This document shows, in pieces, positions 14,075 to 22,595 of a stretch of DNA of 28,479 nt (positions are counted from its first letter, which is position 1; every line of letters begins with the position of its first letter). The notes under the pieces are model-generated. The model worked only from the letters and a program-made list of their open reading frames with translations, did no database searches and was not told where the DNA came from. Source of the DNA: Actinomycetes bacterium (lineage in GTDB: Bacteria; Actinomycetota; Acidimicrobiia; Acidimicrobiales; RAAP-2). A program made the translations under genes and the position numbers. The DNA lies in assembly GCA_021802025.1 (NCBI GenBank), contig JAKABC010000005.1:1-28479 (forward strand), written 5' to 3'.

Positions 14075-14128
14075 ATGCAGGCGGGCTGCTTCGTCGGTGG
14101 CGTGATCCATCGTACCGGTCGTCGGTGA
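14075..14128 (+). CDS. possible 17-residue leader peptide
   Basis: ATG at 14075 opens a frame MQAGCFVGGVIHRTGRR that stops at 14126-14128. The stop overlaps the GTG start of the acetyltransferase as GTGA. A TAGGGT box lies just upstream, so the peptide would be read first on the message and couple translation to the main gene. Its codon content shows no attenuator-type repeats. It may also be chance. Confidence 0.3.
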   Translation: MQAGCFVGGVIHRTGRR

Positions 14129-14829
14129 CCGGAGTCGTGCAGATTCGCCCGCTCGTCGGGGCTGACCTCGCGGAGGCGTCGGCACTGCACCGAGAGATCC
14201 TCGACATGGAGTTCCTGTCGCGATGCGGTCCGGGCTTCATGCGCGCGTACTACCGCGCGTGGGCCGAAGCCCCCGGGGCGATCTCGCTCGTCGCGCGCGA
14301 CGAGGAGGGCGCGCTGCTCGGCGTCGTGCTCGGCGCCACCGACCCGGCCACCCACGTGCGCGCGATGGTGCGAAACGGCGGGGCGCGTCTCGGAGCGCAC
14401 CTCATCCTCCACGCCGTGGGCCACCCGTCGTTCGCGCGCGACCTCCTCGTCACCCGCGCCCGGCGCTACGCGCGCGGCCTGGTGCGCCTCGTCGCCTCGC
14501 GGCTCTCGCCTTCGCGCACCAACGCAGAGGTGTCGGAGGGTCCGCGTGTGGGCGAGATCACCCACGTCCTCGTGCGCGCGGACCGCCAGGGGTCGGGGGT
14601 CGGGCGCGCCCTGCTCGACGCCGCGATCGCCGCGGGTCGCGCGGCCGATCTCGACGAGCTGGTCCTCGTCACCCCGCCGGACCTCGCCGCCGGCGGCTTC
14701 TACCGCCACCTCGGGTGGCGGGCCGACGGCGAGATGACCAGTCGCAGTGGCGAGGCCTTCGTCCGGTACCGCTACCTTCTCGACGCCGGTGGTCGGGGCG
14801 AGGGTGGGAAGCCGCCGGGGCCCCGATAG
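14125..14829 (+). CDS. GNAT-family N-acetyltransferase
   Basis: 234 residues from the GTG at 14125. The GNAT fold is clear at its C-terminal half: ITHVLVRADRQGSGVGRALLDAAIAAGR (about 145-172) contains the acetyl-CoA pyrophosphate loop QGSGVG. It is followed by LDELVLVTPPDLAAGGFYRHLGWRADGEM. Residues 5-70 supply the first strands. Residues 80-140 form an unusually long, Arg-rich insertion between strand 3 and the CoA motif (HVRAMVRNGGARLGAHLILHAVGHPSFARDLLVTRARRYARGLVRLVASRL), probably helical and possibly involved in membrane or nucleic-acid contact. The last 58 bp overlap the convergent SGNH hydrolase gene. The substrate is unknown. An upstream 17-codon leader may control it. Confidence 0.83.
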   Translation: MTGVVQIRPLVGADLAEASALHREILDMEFLSRCGPGFMRAYYRAWAEAPGAISLVARDEEGALLGVVLGATDPATHVRAMVRNGGARLGAHLILHAVGHPSFARDLLVTRARRYARGLVRLVASRLSPSRTNAEVSEGPRVGEITHVLVRADRQGSGVGRALLDAAIAAGRAADLDELVLVTPPDLAAGGFYRHLGWRADGEMTSRSGEAFVRYRYLLDAGGRGEGGKPPGPR

Positions 14830-16523
14830 GCCCGCATCGCCTCGCGCGCCCGGCGTCGGCGGCGCGCCCGCCGGCGGCGTGCGACGAGCCCGATGACGAC
14901 GAGCCCGACCACCACCACGAGGAGGACCCCCACCAGGCGCCGCAGCGTGGCGTTCGAGCGCGCGTGGTGGTGGACGTGGTGCGTCGTGGGTGGGGGGACG
15001 GTGGTCGTGGTGGTCGTCGTCGCGGGGGCGCTCCCCGCCGCGAGGACCCGCTCGGCGGTGAGCGCGGCGGGGCAGCCCGGGGTCGGGGTGGCCGTGACGA
15101 GGGGGGGCAGCGTCGGCGCCTCGGGTATCCCGAAGAGGGTGGTGGCGATGGCGTTGGCCATGACCGTCTGACCGGCGGTGTTGGGATGGAGGTTGTCGAC
15201 GGTGTAGTAGGGAGCGAAGGGGGTCGTCGGCCGGCACGCGCCGTTATACACGTCACCCATCACGGCCGCCAGGTCGATCGTCCCGTCGAAGCCCGAACTC
15301 GGTGAGAGGATCCAGGCGTTCACCGCGTCCATGGTCGCCTGGTCCGACGGGGTCCAGGTCTCGGGCTCCTCGCCGTTGCCCCCGGTGAAGGTCGCCCGTG
15401 GCAGGAGGGTGACCCCGAAGACCTTGAGCCCGTGGGCGTGGGCGCGGTCGACGAGGGCCCGCAGGGCGGCCTCGATCCGCGGGGCGGTGCCGTAGGGCGG
15501 GATCGGGTGGGCCAGGTCCGACCCGCCGGCCCCGAACCAGATGTCGTTGGTCCCGAGGAAGATAACGACGTCCTTCACGCCCGGCAGCGCGAGCGCGTCG
15601 GGGCCGAAGCGGGTGACGCCGGGCAGGCCGCCGTCGAGTTCGGCGTAGGTCGTGCCCCGGGGGAAGACCGACACGGTGTTGCCGGCGATCCCCTCGTCCA
15701 CGACGGCGACCTGTTCGCTGGGGGCGAGATGGCTGATGCGCCGCTGCAACAGCGTCGGCCAGCTGAGCCCGGCGTTGTTGAAGCCCTCGGTGATCGAGTC
15801 GCCAAAGGCGACGACCGTCCCCTGGGCCGACGAACCCGCGACCGCGATCGCCGAGAGCCAGCGCATGTTGTAGTCGCCGTAGGAGAAGGGGGTCGCCGCC
15901 GGGTCGGCGGTGAGGTTGCCCGCACCGTTGGGGGTCCCGTAGGAGTCGACGTGACCGTAACAGCAGTTGTGGATGCTCACCGTCGCCGTGCCCGAGACCG
16001 CCAGGCTGATCGCCAGAGTCTCACCGGCGTGCACCGCCAGGGCTATGGGGTCGCTCCTCACTCGCGCGCCGGCCGCGATCGTCACCGAGGGACGACCGGC
16101 GAAGGTCACCGGCACGATCGAGCCCGGGACGACGCTCGCCCCGCTCTGCTGGACGCCCACGGTGACCGCGTCGAAGGTCGTGGGGGTCAGGCTCCAGGTG
16201 TTGGAGAGCTGGAGCTCGATGGACCGGCCGCCGACCGCGACGCGGGCGATGTCGCGGAACGTGGCGTTAACCGCGGGGACGGGCTGGAGGCCGTGCTCGG
16301 TGAAGTAGTAGTCCATCGGCGAGGTCCACGTGGTGAGCCAGTTCGCCGATGTCGCTACGGGGACCGTGGTCGAACTCGTCGGGGCCGATGAGGTGGTGGT
16401 CGTGGTGGTGGGCGAGGCCCCGAGCGCCGAGACCAGGACGACGACCGTCCCCGCGATGATGGCCACGGGGGCCACGAGAGCCCGGACGGCCCGGACCACG
16501 GGCGCACGCCGACGGGGAGCCAT
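14772..16523 (-). CDS. large membrane-anchored SGNH/GDSL hydrolase
   Basis: 583 residues. Residues 15-35 form a signal anchor and 38-58 a Thr/Ser tract. Residues 62-225 form a beta-rich domain resembling the accessory region before the catalytic domain in GDSL proteins. Catalytic residues follow: GDSITEG (Ser243), Gly280/Asn282 in GIAGNTV, GTND (324-327) and the DxxH pair Asp443/His446 in VDNLHP. Residues about 495-515 are another Thr/His-rich linker (THHVHHHARS). Residues 523-545 are a second membrane helix, followed by an Arg-rich tail, so the protein is held at both ends. The family includes esterases and carbohydrate acetylesterases acting outside the cell; which ester is cut is unknown. 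The final 58 bp overlap the convergent acetyltransferase gene. Confidence 0.9.
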   Translation of the reverse strand: MAPRRRAPVVRAVRALVAPVAIIAGTVVVLVSALGASPTTTTTTSSAPTSSTTVPVATSANWLTTWTSPMDYYFTEHGLQPVPAVNATFRDIARVAVGGRSIELQLSNTWSLTPTTFDAVTVGVQQSGASVVPGSIVPVTFAGRPSVTIAAGARVRSDPIALAVHAGETLAISLAVSGTATVSIHNCCYGHVDSYGTPNGAGNLTADPAATPFSYGDYNMRWLSAIAVAGSSAQGTVVAFGDSITEGFNNAGLSWPTLLQRRISHLAPSEQVAVVDEGIAGNTVSVFPRGTTYAELDGGLPGVTRFGPDALALPGVKDVVIFLGTNDIWFGAGGSDLAHPIPPYGTAPRIEAALRALVDRAHAHGLKVFGVTLLPRATFTGGNGEEPETWTPSDQATMDAVNAWILSPSSGFDGTIDLAAVMGDVYNGACRPTTPFAPYYTVDNLHPNTAGQTVMANAIATTLFGIPEAPTLPPLVTATPTPGCPAALTAERVLAAGSAPATTTTTTTVPPPTTHHVHHHARSNATLRRLVGVLLVVVVGLVVIGLVARRRRARRRRRAREAMRAYRGPGGFPPSPRPPASRR

Positions 16524-16660
16524 CGGCTAGGCGAGCTCGAGGGGAGGCGTCACGCGCACCCGGCGTGGGGTCGTCGCGCGGATCAGACGATCGGGCGTCG
16601 CGGGTGGCGCGACGGGCGCCGTCACGGGGACGCGGGCTGTGGAAAACGAGTCCGTTATGC

Positions 16661-16680
16661 CCCCATGTTACGTGATGGGG
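16661..16680. repeat. inverted repeat in 208-bp intergenic gap
   Basis: CCCCAT, eight bases, ATGGGG. It lies between the end of the ABC permease gene and the SGNH gene, both read leftwards. It may terminate the transporter message or act as an operator for the SGNH promoter. Confidence 0.4.
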
Positions 16681-16731
16681 TGGGTGATCTCGGGTGAGGT
16701 GACGCCCCTATCGCGCCGCGACGACCATCGC

Positions 16732-18048
16732 TCAGCGCGTCGGTGAGGGCGCGCGACGCAGCTGGCTGAGCCGTACGCGGGCGCCGGTGCGCAGCACCGC
16801 GCGGCGGTAGATCCGCGCCGCGACGACCGCGACGCCGACGGTGGCGGCGATGCTCACGGCTACCGAGAGCCCGAACTGCCACCACGTCGCCTGTCCGAAG
16901 CCGACGAGGGCCGGCATGGCGAAGGGCGCCGTGGGCGGGAGATAGGCGAAGACCTTGAGCAGGGTCGAGGGACTGCCCGAGCCCACCCCGACGAGCGAGG
17001 TGATGTACCCGAAGATGAGGGGCAGGCTGAGAGGCAGCGCGAGGCTCTGGACCTGGTCCTGGCGCTCGCCGAGCGAGCCGGCGGCGGCGTAGACCCAGCT
17101 GTAGAAGGCGTAGCCGAGGACGAGCCATACGAGCGTCGCGGTGCCGACGAGGGGGGCGGCTCCGTGGACGAAGCTCGAGCCCACCGCCCGTCCGAGGATG
17201 AGGGCGAAGACGACGAGCGCGGCGGCCTGGGCGAGGGCGACCGTCCCGATGCCGAGCACCTTGCCCGCGAGGAGTTGGAGGGGCCGGACCGTCGCGAGGA
17301 GGACCTCCACGACCCGACTCGCCTTCTCCTCCATGACCCCCATGAGTGTCCACGTGAGGTACTGGGTGAGGATGATGAAGTTGAAGATGACCCCGAGGAG
17401 GGCGGTCGTCTCGGGGGTGGTCTGGGGTCGCTTGGCCGGGTGGAGGCTCACCACGGCCAGGGGCTTCGCCCCGAGGACGATGGACACCTGGGCCGGGGTG
17501 AGTCCGGCGCGAGCGAACGCTCCTCGCGCACCGAGGCTGAGCGAGACCTCGTGCACGAACGCGGCGCGGGCCGAGGTGTCGTTGGCCGCGAGGGCCTGGT
17601 CGAGGAGGATCGCGCGCGCGGGGTCGACCACGGCGTCGAGGGTGCCGGCGCGCAACGCGGATCGCGCCGCGTCGAGCCCCGGTTCGGTGACGAGATGGAG
17701 CGTGAGACCGACCCGGTGAGCCACGGCGCGCAGTCCATCGTCGAGGGCCCGCGATCCGTCGACGACTCCGACGGTCGCCCGGGGCGGTCCCGACGTGCGC
17801 AGCGTGGGGACGACGATGATGGCGCCGACGGCGAGGAAGAGAACCACGGTCACGACGCGAAAGACACGGCCCCGGAGCCGTTCGCGGATCTCCCGCGCGG
17901 CGACCAGGCCCGTGTCACCGAAGGGATTGCGCCGATCCCGGGGCACTCGAGGCGACGGGGCCGGGGCGTTCGGTCTCCGACGTCGACGGGCGAGACGCCC
18001 GGTGAGCACGACGACGACGATCGCGACGAGGATCCAGAGGTGCCTCAC
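16732..18048 (-). CDS. ABC-2 type permease (NatB/YhaP-like)
   Basis: 438 residues from a GTG that overlaps the ATPase stop as GTGA. The first helix (about 3-16) leads into an Arg-rich loop, and a second helix (about 68-86) follows. A large extracytoplasmic domain (about 90-225) comes next, then five or six more membrane helices (about 228-425). The region TALLGVIFNFIILTQYLTWTLMGVMEEKASRVVEVLLATVRPLQLLAGK is characteristic of the NatB/YhaP branch, whose members pair with one ATPase and export sodium, antibiotics or peptides. The ATPase encoded just upstream completes the exporter. The cargo is unknown. It is the last gene of a three-gene minus-strand operon. Confidence 0.9.
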   Translation of the reverse strand: MRHLWILVAIVVVVLTGRLARRRRRPNAPAPSPRVPRDRRNPFGDTGLVAAREIRERLRGRVFRVVTVVLFLAVGAIIVVPTLRTSGPPRATVGVVDGSRALDDGLRAVAHRVGLTLHLVTEPGLDAARSALRAGTLDAVVDPARAILLDQALAANDTSARAAFVHEVSLSLGARGAFARAGLTPAQVSIVLGAKPLAVVSLHPAKRPQTTPETTALLGVIFNFIILTQYLTWTLMGVMEEKASRVVEVLLATVRPLQLLAGKVLGIGTVALAQAAALVVFALILGRAVGSSFVHGAAPLVGTATLVWLVLGYAFYSWVYAAAGSLGERQDQVQSLALPLSLPLIFGYITSLVGVGSGSPSTLLKVFAYLPPTAPFAMPALVGFGQATWWQFGLSVAVSIAATVGVAVVAARIYRRAVLRTGARVRLSQLRRAPSPTR

Positions 18049-19013
18049 GCGCCGACCGCCTCTCGGAACACCTCGGAGAGCCGCCGGCGTTCGAAGTCGA
18101 ACTTGGTGACCCGCCCGGCGGCGCGCGCCGCGTCGAGCACGGCGTCGCTGGGGGTCGATCCGAGGACCAGGCGTACCTCTCCCCCCGCGATCTGTGAGAC
18201 GGTGACCCCGTCGAGGCCCGCGGCCCACGACCCGTCACGGTCACCCTCCACACGCACCGCCAGGCGCTGGGTCCCCGCGGTCGTGAGGTCCTCGACGGTC
18301 CCGCTCGCCACCAGTCGGCCGCGATTGATGATCGTGACCGACTCGCACAGGTCCTCGACCTGGTCGAGCTGGTGGCTGGAGAAGAGCACGCAGCGTCCAC
18401 TGCGGGCCTGTTCAACCAGGACCTGCCCGATCACGTCGATGCCCGTCGGGTCGAGACCGGCGAGGGGCTCGTCGAGGAGGAGGACCTCAGGGTCGTGCAC
18501 CAGGGCCGCGGCGAGCTGGACGCGCTGCTGGTTGCCGTGCGAGAGCGACTCCACCTTGTCGGCCGCCCGGTCGGCCACCTCGATGCGCTCGAGCCAGCGC
18601 GCGCTGGCCGAGGCCGCGTCACGCGCACTCATGCCGTGCAGTCGTCCGAGGTAGATGAGCTCCTCGGCGATCGGCATGCTCGGGTAGAGGCCCCGCTCTT
18701 CGGGCATGTAGCCGAAGCGGCGCCGGTCCTCGGCGCGGAGGGCTCGGCCGTTCCATCGGACCGTGCCGGCGTCGAGGTCGGTGAGCCCGAAGACGGCGCG
18801 CATCGTGGTCGTCTTGCCAGCGCCGTTCGGGCCGAGGAAGCCGACGACCTGGCCCGACGGAACGCTGAAGTTGAGCTCGTCGAGGGCGGTGAGCTCGCCG
18901 AAGCGCCGGGTTAGACCCACGAGTTCGAGCGCGCTAGCGGACGGACTGGGTGGGGGTGGGGTCGCGCCGATGCTTCTGTGCCAGCACGCGCGGGTCGGTC
19001 GTCGGCGACCCAT
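18045..19013 (-). CDS. ABC transporter ATP-binding protein (NatA/DrrA-like)
   Basis: 322 residues from the ATG at 19013. Walker A GPNGAGKTT, signature LSHGNQQRVQ (in place of LSGGQ, typical of the NatA/YhaQ group), Walker B LLLDEPLAGLD and the switch His in SSHQLDQVEDLC are all present. A C-terminal domain of about 75 residues follows the nucleotide-binding domain, as in DrrA/NatA. The ATG lies 20 bp after the cytochrome-like gene, consistent with an operon. However, its first 30 residues (MGRRRPTRACWHRSIG and a Pro/Ser run) do not look like this family, so the GTG at 18920 is a serious alternative start. The 4-bp overlap with the permease indicates translational coupling. Confidence 0.9.
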   Translation of the reverse strand: MGRRRPTRACWHRSIGATPPPPSPSASALELVGLTRRFGELTALDELNFSVPSGQVVGFLGPNGAGKTTTMRAVFGLTDLDAGTVRWNGRALRAEDRRRFGYMPEERGLYPSMPIAEELIYLGRLHGMSARDAASASARWLERIEVADRAADKVESLSHGNQQRVQLAAALVHDPEVLLLDEPLAGLDPTGIDVIGQVLVEQARSGRCVLFSSHQLDQVEDLCESVTIINRGRLVASGTVEDLTTAGTQRLAVRVEGDRDGSWAAGLDGVTVSQIAGGEVRLVLGSTPSDAVLDAARAAGRVTKFDFERRRLSEVFREAVGA

Positions 19014-19033
19014 CTCGGGTCTCGTCGGCGACC

Positions 19034-19792
19034 CTAGAAGCGCCACCCGGCGGCGTAGGGGGTGACCCAGAGCGCACCCAGCAGTCCCACCGCCAGGCTG
19101 AGGGCGAGGACCCACTGTCGCGCCGACGCTCCGCGCACCTGACGCCGGGTGCGCCGGACCCAGTCGCGCGGGGCGAGGCTGAGCGTGTCGCCGAGGTGGC
19201 CGAGGACGTGGATCGCCGTCACCCCGAACCACGCGACGAAGACCAGTCGGTGCCACTGGAGCAGCGCCGGGCGCATCGAGACCGGCGCTCCCACGACGAG
19301 GGCGACGCCGGTGGCGAAGAGGGCCACCGTGAGCACGACGAGCACGGGTCCGAGGAGGCGCAGGAGGGTCGGGGGTGGGCCACGGCGTCGGTACGCGGGG
19401 TTGCCGGCGTAGTAGCGCGCGAAGCGCCAGCTCGTCGAGGCGATCTTGGCGAGCACCGGTGGGATGAGGATGAGCCCGATGAAGACGTGCCAGTGCAAGA
19501 GAGAGTGCACACTCAGAATCGTCAGTCCCTCGACGAAGAGGAGGATGAAGACGATGACGGCGACGCCGGCGGTCAGCCGCTCGTTCCCCTCGACCGAGGA
19601 CCGCCCCCCGGACCGGGGCCGGGCGTGTCGGGGACTGGGCCGCCGCTCAAAGTGCTCGCGCTCGGAGGGAAACGGGCGCGTCGGCCCGGTGGTCGTCCTC
19701 GCCACGCGGTCTCCTTCGGCGGGGACCGGGCGCGACGGCCACGCGTTCGCCCTCGGGGCGCGGGGACGATCCACCGAAACGGTGTAGCGCAC
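19034..19792 (-). CDS. four-helix membrane protein, b-type-cytochrome-like
   Basis: 252 residues. Residues 1-70 are a Pro/Arg-rich cytoplasmic segment. Four membrane helices then follow: about 73-96, 99-116, 143-168 and 178-200, with a fifth near the C-terminus (about 225-245). Histidines occur on the helices: HSLLHWHVFIGLI and LQWHRLVFVAWFGVTAIHVLGHL. These resemble haem ligands of b561-type or DUF4405-type cytochromes, although I cannot assign pairs with confidence. It heads the operon with the ABC exporter genes 20 bp downstream. The GTG start is the longest plausible one, and an internal GTG near residue 6 is also possible. The electron donor and acceptor are unknown. Confidence 0.72.
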   Translation of the reverse strand: MRYTVSVDRPRAPRANAWPSRPVPAEGDRVARTTTGPTRPFPSEREHFERRPSPRHARPRSGGRSSVEGNERLTAGVAVIVFILLFVEGLTILSVHSLLHWHVFIGLILIPPVLAKIASTSWRFARYYAGNPAYRRRGPPPTLLRLLGPVLVVLTVALFATGVALVVGAPVSMRPALLQWHRLVFVAWFGVTAIHVLGHLGDTLSLAPRDWVRRTRRQVRGASARQWVLALSLAVGLLGALWVTPYAAGWRF

Positions 19793-19942
19793 CTACCTAA
19801 GTGGTGGCTAAGAGCGAGTCCGACGGGGCGAGATCAGCGGCGCCACGCGGCTCCCGGTGTCGTCCACGCCGGGCCCGACGGTCCTTACCGTGAACTTACG
19901 TAGCGTGACTAGACCCGGTTCCAGAACCAAGGTGAGGAGACG

Positions 19943-20953
19943 GTGATAACGGTGCGCCGAGCGAGACGAGCGGGCGTCGCCCTCGCGACGCTCACCTTCT
20001 CACTCGTCGCGGCGGGGCGACCAGGGGGAGTGGCGCCCGCGGGCGCGGCCCTCTCGCGCCGGCCCCTGCCGGCCCCGGCGAACCTCACGCCCTATGGCGT
20101 GCGCGAGCCTGGTGGACTCGGGATCTATCGACCCGTCGGGCGGCGAGTCGACGGTCATCCCGCCCTCTACGTGACCTGGTTGCGCCTCCCGGGGCGCCCT
20201 TCTCGCGTGGCGGGTGTCGCCTGGATGGACACCCGTCTGCTGCGCGCCCAGCTCTACTCGGGCTCGCTCAGCCCGGGCGGGCTGTTCTGGCACCGCACCG
20301 CGCCGGTGACCCCACGGGCGGCGCGCACCCTCGTGGCTGCCTTCAACGGGGGTTTCCTGATGAAAGACGCCCACGGCGGCTACCTCTCCGAGGGTCACCT
20401 CGTCTCGCCTCTGGTGCGGGGGGCCGCGTCGCTCGTCATCTATCGCAACGGGTCGCTGACCGTGGGCGCGTGGGGTGTTGACGTCGCGATGTCGCCCCAG
20501 GTCGTCGCGGTCCGCCAGAACCTGACCCTTCTCGTAGACCACGGCCGACCCGTTCCCGGACTGGTCGCGAACGACGTGTCGCACTGGGGGTCGTCGCTGC
20601 ACAACATCGTCGACACCCCGCGCTCCGGGCTCGGGGTGACCCGTGACGGAGCGGCCGTCTACGTGGAGGGCCCGATGAGCATCGTGGAACTCGCGCGGGT
20701 CTTGGTGAAGGCGGGGGCCGCACGCGCGATGGCCCTCGACATGAACCCCTTCTGGACGATCTTCGCCTACTACAGCCCGTCGAGCCCGATGGGTCTGGCG
20801 ACCCCGGGTAACGGACATCGGCTCAACTCGACGATGGTCCAGTCGCCCGACCGGTTCTTCCAGGTCAGCTACGCGAGGGACTTCGTCACGATGTCGGCCG
20901 CGCTCCCCGCCCCTCGCGGGGCCAGGACGCGTCGCTCGCGCCGGAGCCGCTGA
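19943..20953 (+). CDS. secreted phosphodiester glycosidase family protein (NAGPA-like)
   Basis: 336 residues. Residues 1-36 are a signal peptide (Arg-rich start, hydrophobic core, Ala-x-Ala near 36). The conserved pieces of the NAGPA/DUF2233 fold are present: VAAFNGGFLMKDAHGGYLSEGH (about 132-153), SLVIYRNGSLTVGAWG, a PRSGLGVTRDGAAVYVEG strand pair (about 228-245) and AGAARAMALDMN (about 258-269). The family is named after the uncovering enzyme that removes GlcNAc from phosphodiesters. Bacterial members are thought to act on cell-surface glycan phosphodiesters, so a role at the cell wall is likely here. The tail is Arg-rich. A strong GGTGAGGAGA ribosome site precedes the GTG start. Confidence 0.87.
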   Translation: MITVRRARRAGVALATLTFSLVAAGRPGGVAPAGAALSRRPLPAPANLTPYGVREPGGLGIYRPVGRRVDGHPALYVTWLRLPGRPSRVAGVAWMDTRLLRAQLYSGSLSPGGLFWHRTAPVTPRAARTLVAAFNGGFLMKDAHGGYLSEGHLVSPLVRGAASLVIYRNGSLTVGAWGVDVAMSPQVVAVRQNLTLLVDHGRPVPGLVANDVSHWGSSLHNIVDTPRSGLGVTRDGAAVYVEGPMSIVELARVLVKAGAARAMALDMNPFWTIFAYYSPSSPMGLATPGNGHRLNSTMVQSPDRFFQVSYARDFVTMSAALPAPRGARTRRSRRSR

Positions 20954-21038
20954 GGGCGGTGCGGGGCGGCGAGTCGGTGGCGCCCCCCCTGAGTGCCCAA
21001 TCGAGAGATGCGCGGGGCGTGGGTGTGGGGTCGTGACG

Positions 21039-21044
21039 TAGCGT
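21039..21044 (+). promoter_or_regulatory. -10 box, leaderless FAD oxidase gene
   Basis: TAGCGT, six bases, then the ATG at 21051. Confidence 0.45.
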
Positions 21045-21050
21045 CACGGG

Positions 21051-22595
21051 ATGTCCCGTCCCCGCGTGACCCGGCGTGCCGTCCTGCGGGGCGCCCTCGG
21101 CGTCGCGGGCACACTGGTCGGGGTCGAGGGAACCGCGCCGGCCGCGACGCTCGCGCGCTACGCGCGCGTGCCCTGGGGTCGGCTCGCCACCGGGCTCGAC
21201 GGCCGCCTCGTACGCCCGGGGCAGCCGCGCTATCGCGAGGCCGCTCTCCTGTACAACTCGCGCTTCGCAGACCTGCGCCCGGCGGCCGTCGCCCTCTGTC
21301 GGGGTTCCAACGACGTGGCGCGCTGTCTCGACTTCACCCGCACCCACGACGTCCCTTTCGCACTGCGTTCGGGCGGCCACAGCTACGGCGGTTACTCGAG
21401 CTCGGTGGGGCTCGTCATCGACGTGAGCGCGCTCGACGCGATCGAGGTGGACCCTCGACGACGCGTGGCGAAGGTGGGTGCGGGCGCCCAACTGATCGAC
21501 CTCTACGACGCCGTCGCGCGTCACGGCCTCCTCGTGCCGGGCGGGACGTGCCCGACCGTGGGGATCGCGGGTCTCGCCATGGGCGGGGGTATCGGGGTGC
21601 TGGCCCGCCGCTACGGGCTCACCTGCGATCACGTGCTCGGGGCCCGAGCGGTCACCGCGGCCGGGGACCAGATCAGCGTCGGCGCCGAGGAGCACGCCGA
21701 CCTGTGGTGGGGGCTGCGCGGAGGGGGTGGGGGCAACTTCGCGGCGGTCACCTCGTTCCACCTCTCCCTCGAGCCCGCCGGGCCCCTCGCCCTCTTCTCC
21801 CAGCGGTACCCGTGGACTCGGGCGGCCGCGGTTCTCGAAGGGTGGCAGCACTGGATCGCGACTGAGCCCGAGCAGACCTGGTCGAACTGCCAGTTGTTCT
21901 CGGAGGGATCGAGTGGACTCGTCGTCCAGGTGAACGGCGTCTACTGCGGCTCGAGCACCGACCTCGAGCGGCGCCTCGCCGGTTTGGCCGGGCTCGTCGG
22001 TCCGGCCAGTTCGTCGTTCGTCGGCGGTGACGACGTCCTCGAGGCGATGAAGATCGAGGCGGGGTGCGCGAGCCTCACGGTCGCGGCGTGCCACACCGCG
22101 GGCCAGTGGCCGGGCGGAGTTCTTGGACACGAGGCCTACGCCGCGAAGTCGTCCTTCGTCGGCGCGCCGGAGGACCGAGCGCGCACCACGAAGTGGGCGG
22201 GGGCCGTCGAGCGACTCGCGCGCGACGCCCCGACCCTCGGCGGTGGTCTGGCCTTCGACGGCTGCGGTGGGGCGATCAACCGGGTCGCGGCGGCGGCGAC
22301 GGCTTTCGTCCATCGCGACAAGGTGGCCTTAGTCCAGGCGACCTACTCGTGGGGGTCCGGCTCGTCACCGGCCGACGTCGTCGCCGGCGCGCGCTGGCTG
22401 CGCTGGCTCGGCACCAGCGTGATCGACCCCGCCGAGGGCGCCTACGTGAACTACATCGACCCAACTCTCACCGACTGGGCGCGCGCCTACTACGGCTCCA
22501 ACCTGGCGCGACTTTCTAGGGTCAAGGCGCACTACGACCCCACGGATCGCTTCCACTTCGCTCAGTCGATCCCCCTCGAGACGACGGACGCCTAG
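21051..22595 (+). CDS. exported BBE-type FAD-linked oxidase
   Basis: 514 residues. RRAVLRGALGVAG at 8-20 is a Tat-like signal (RRxxL). Residues about 70-250 form the FAD_binding_4 domain. His110 in RSGGHSYGG and Cys167 in GGTCPTVG are the two residues that bind FAD covalently on both sides in the berberine-bridge-enzyme group, so bicovalent flavin is expected. The GGGIGVLARRYGLTCDHVLGARAV segment contacts the flavin. The C-terminal BBE element, YYGSNLARLSRVKAHYDPTDRFHF, is complete. Known relatives oxidise sugars, alkaloids and aromatic alcohols with O2; the substrate is not determinable. A TAGCGT box six bases before the ATG supports the start and suggests leaderless expression. The stop overlaps that of the convergent HAD gene by 4 bp. 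Confidence 0.93.
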   Translation: MSRPRVTRRAVLRGALGVAGTLVGVEGTAPAATLARYARVPWGRLATGLDGRLVRPGQPRYREAALLYNSRFADLRPAAVALCRGSNDVARCLDFTRTHDVPFALRSGGHSYGGYSSSVGLVIDVSALDAIEVDPRRRVAKVGAGAQLIDLYDAVARHGLLVPGGTCPTVGIAGLAMGGGIGVLARRYGLTCDHVLGARAVTAAGDQISVGAEEHADLWWGLRGGGGGNFAAVTSFHLSLEPAGPLALFSQRYPWTRAAAVLEGWQHWIATEPEQTWSNCQLFSEGSSGLVVQVNGVYCGSSTDLERRLAGLAGLVGPASSSFVGGDDVLEAMKIEAGCASLTVAACHTAGQWPGGVLGHEAYAAKSSFVGAPEDRARTTKWAGAVERLARDAPTLGGGLAFDGCGGAINRVAAAATAFVHRDKVALVQATYSWGSGSSPADVVAGARWLRWLGTSVIDPAEGAYVNYIDPTLTDWARAYYGSNLARLSRVKAHYDPTDRFHFAQSIPLETTDA

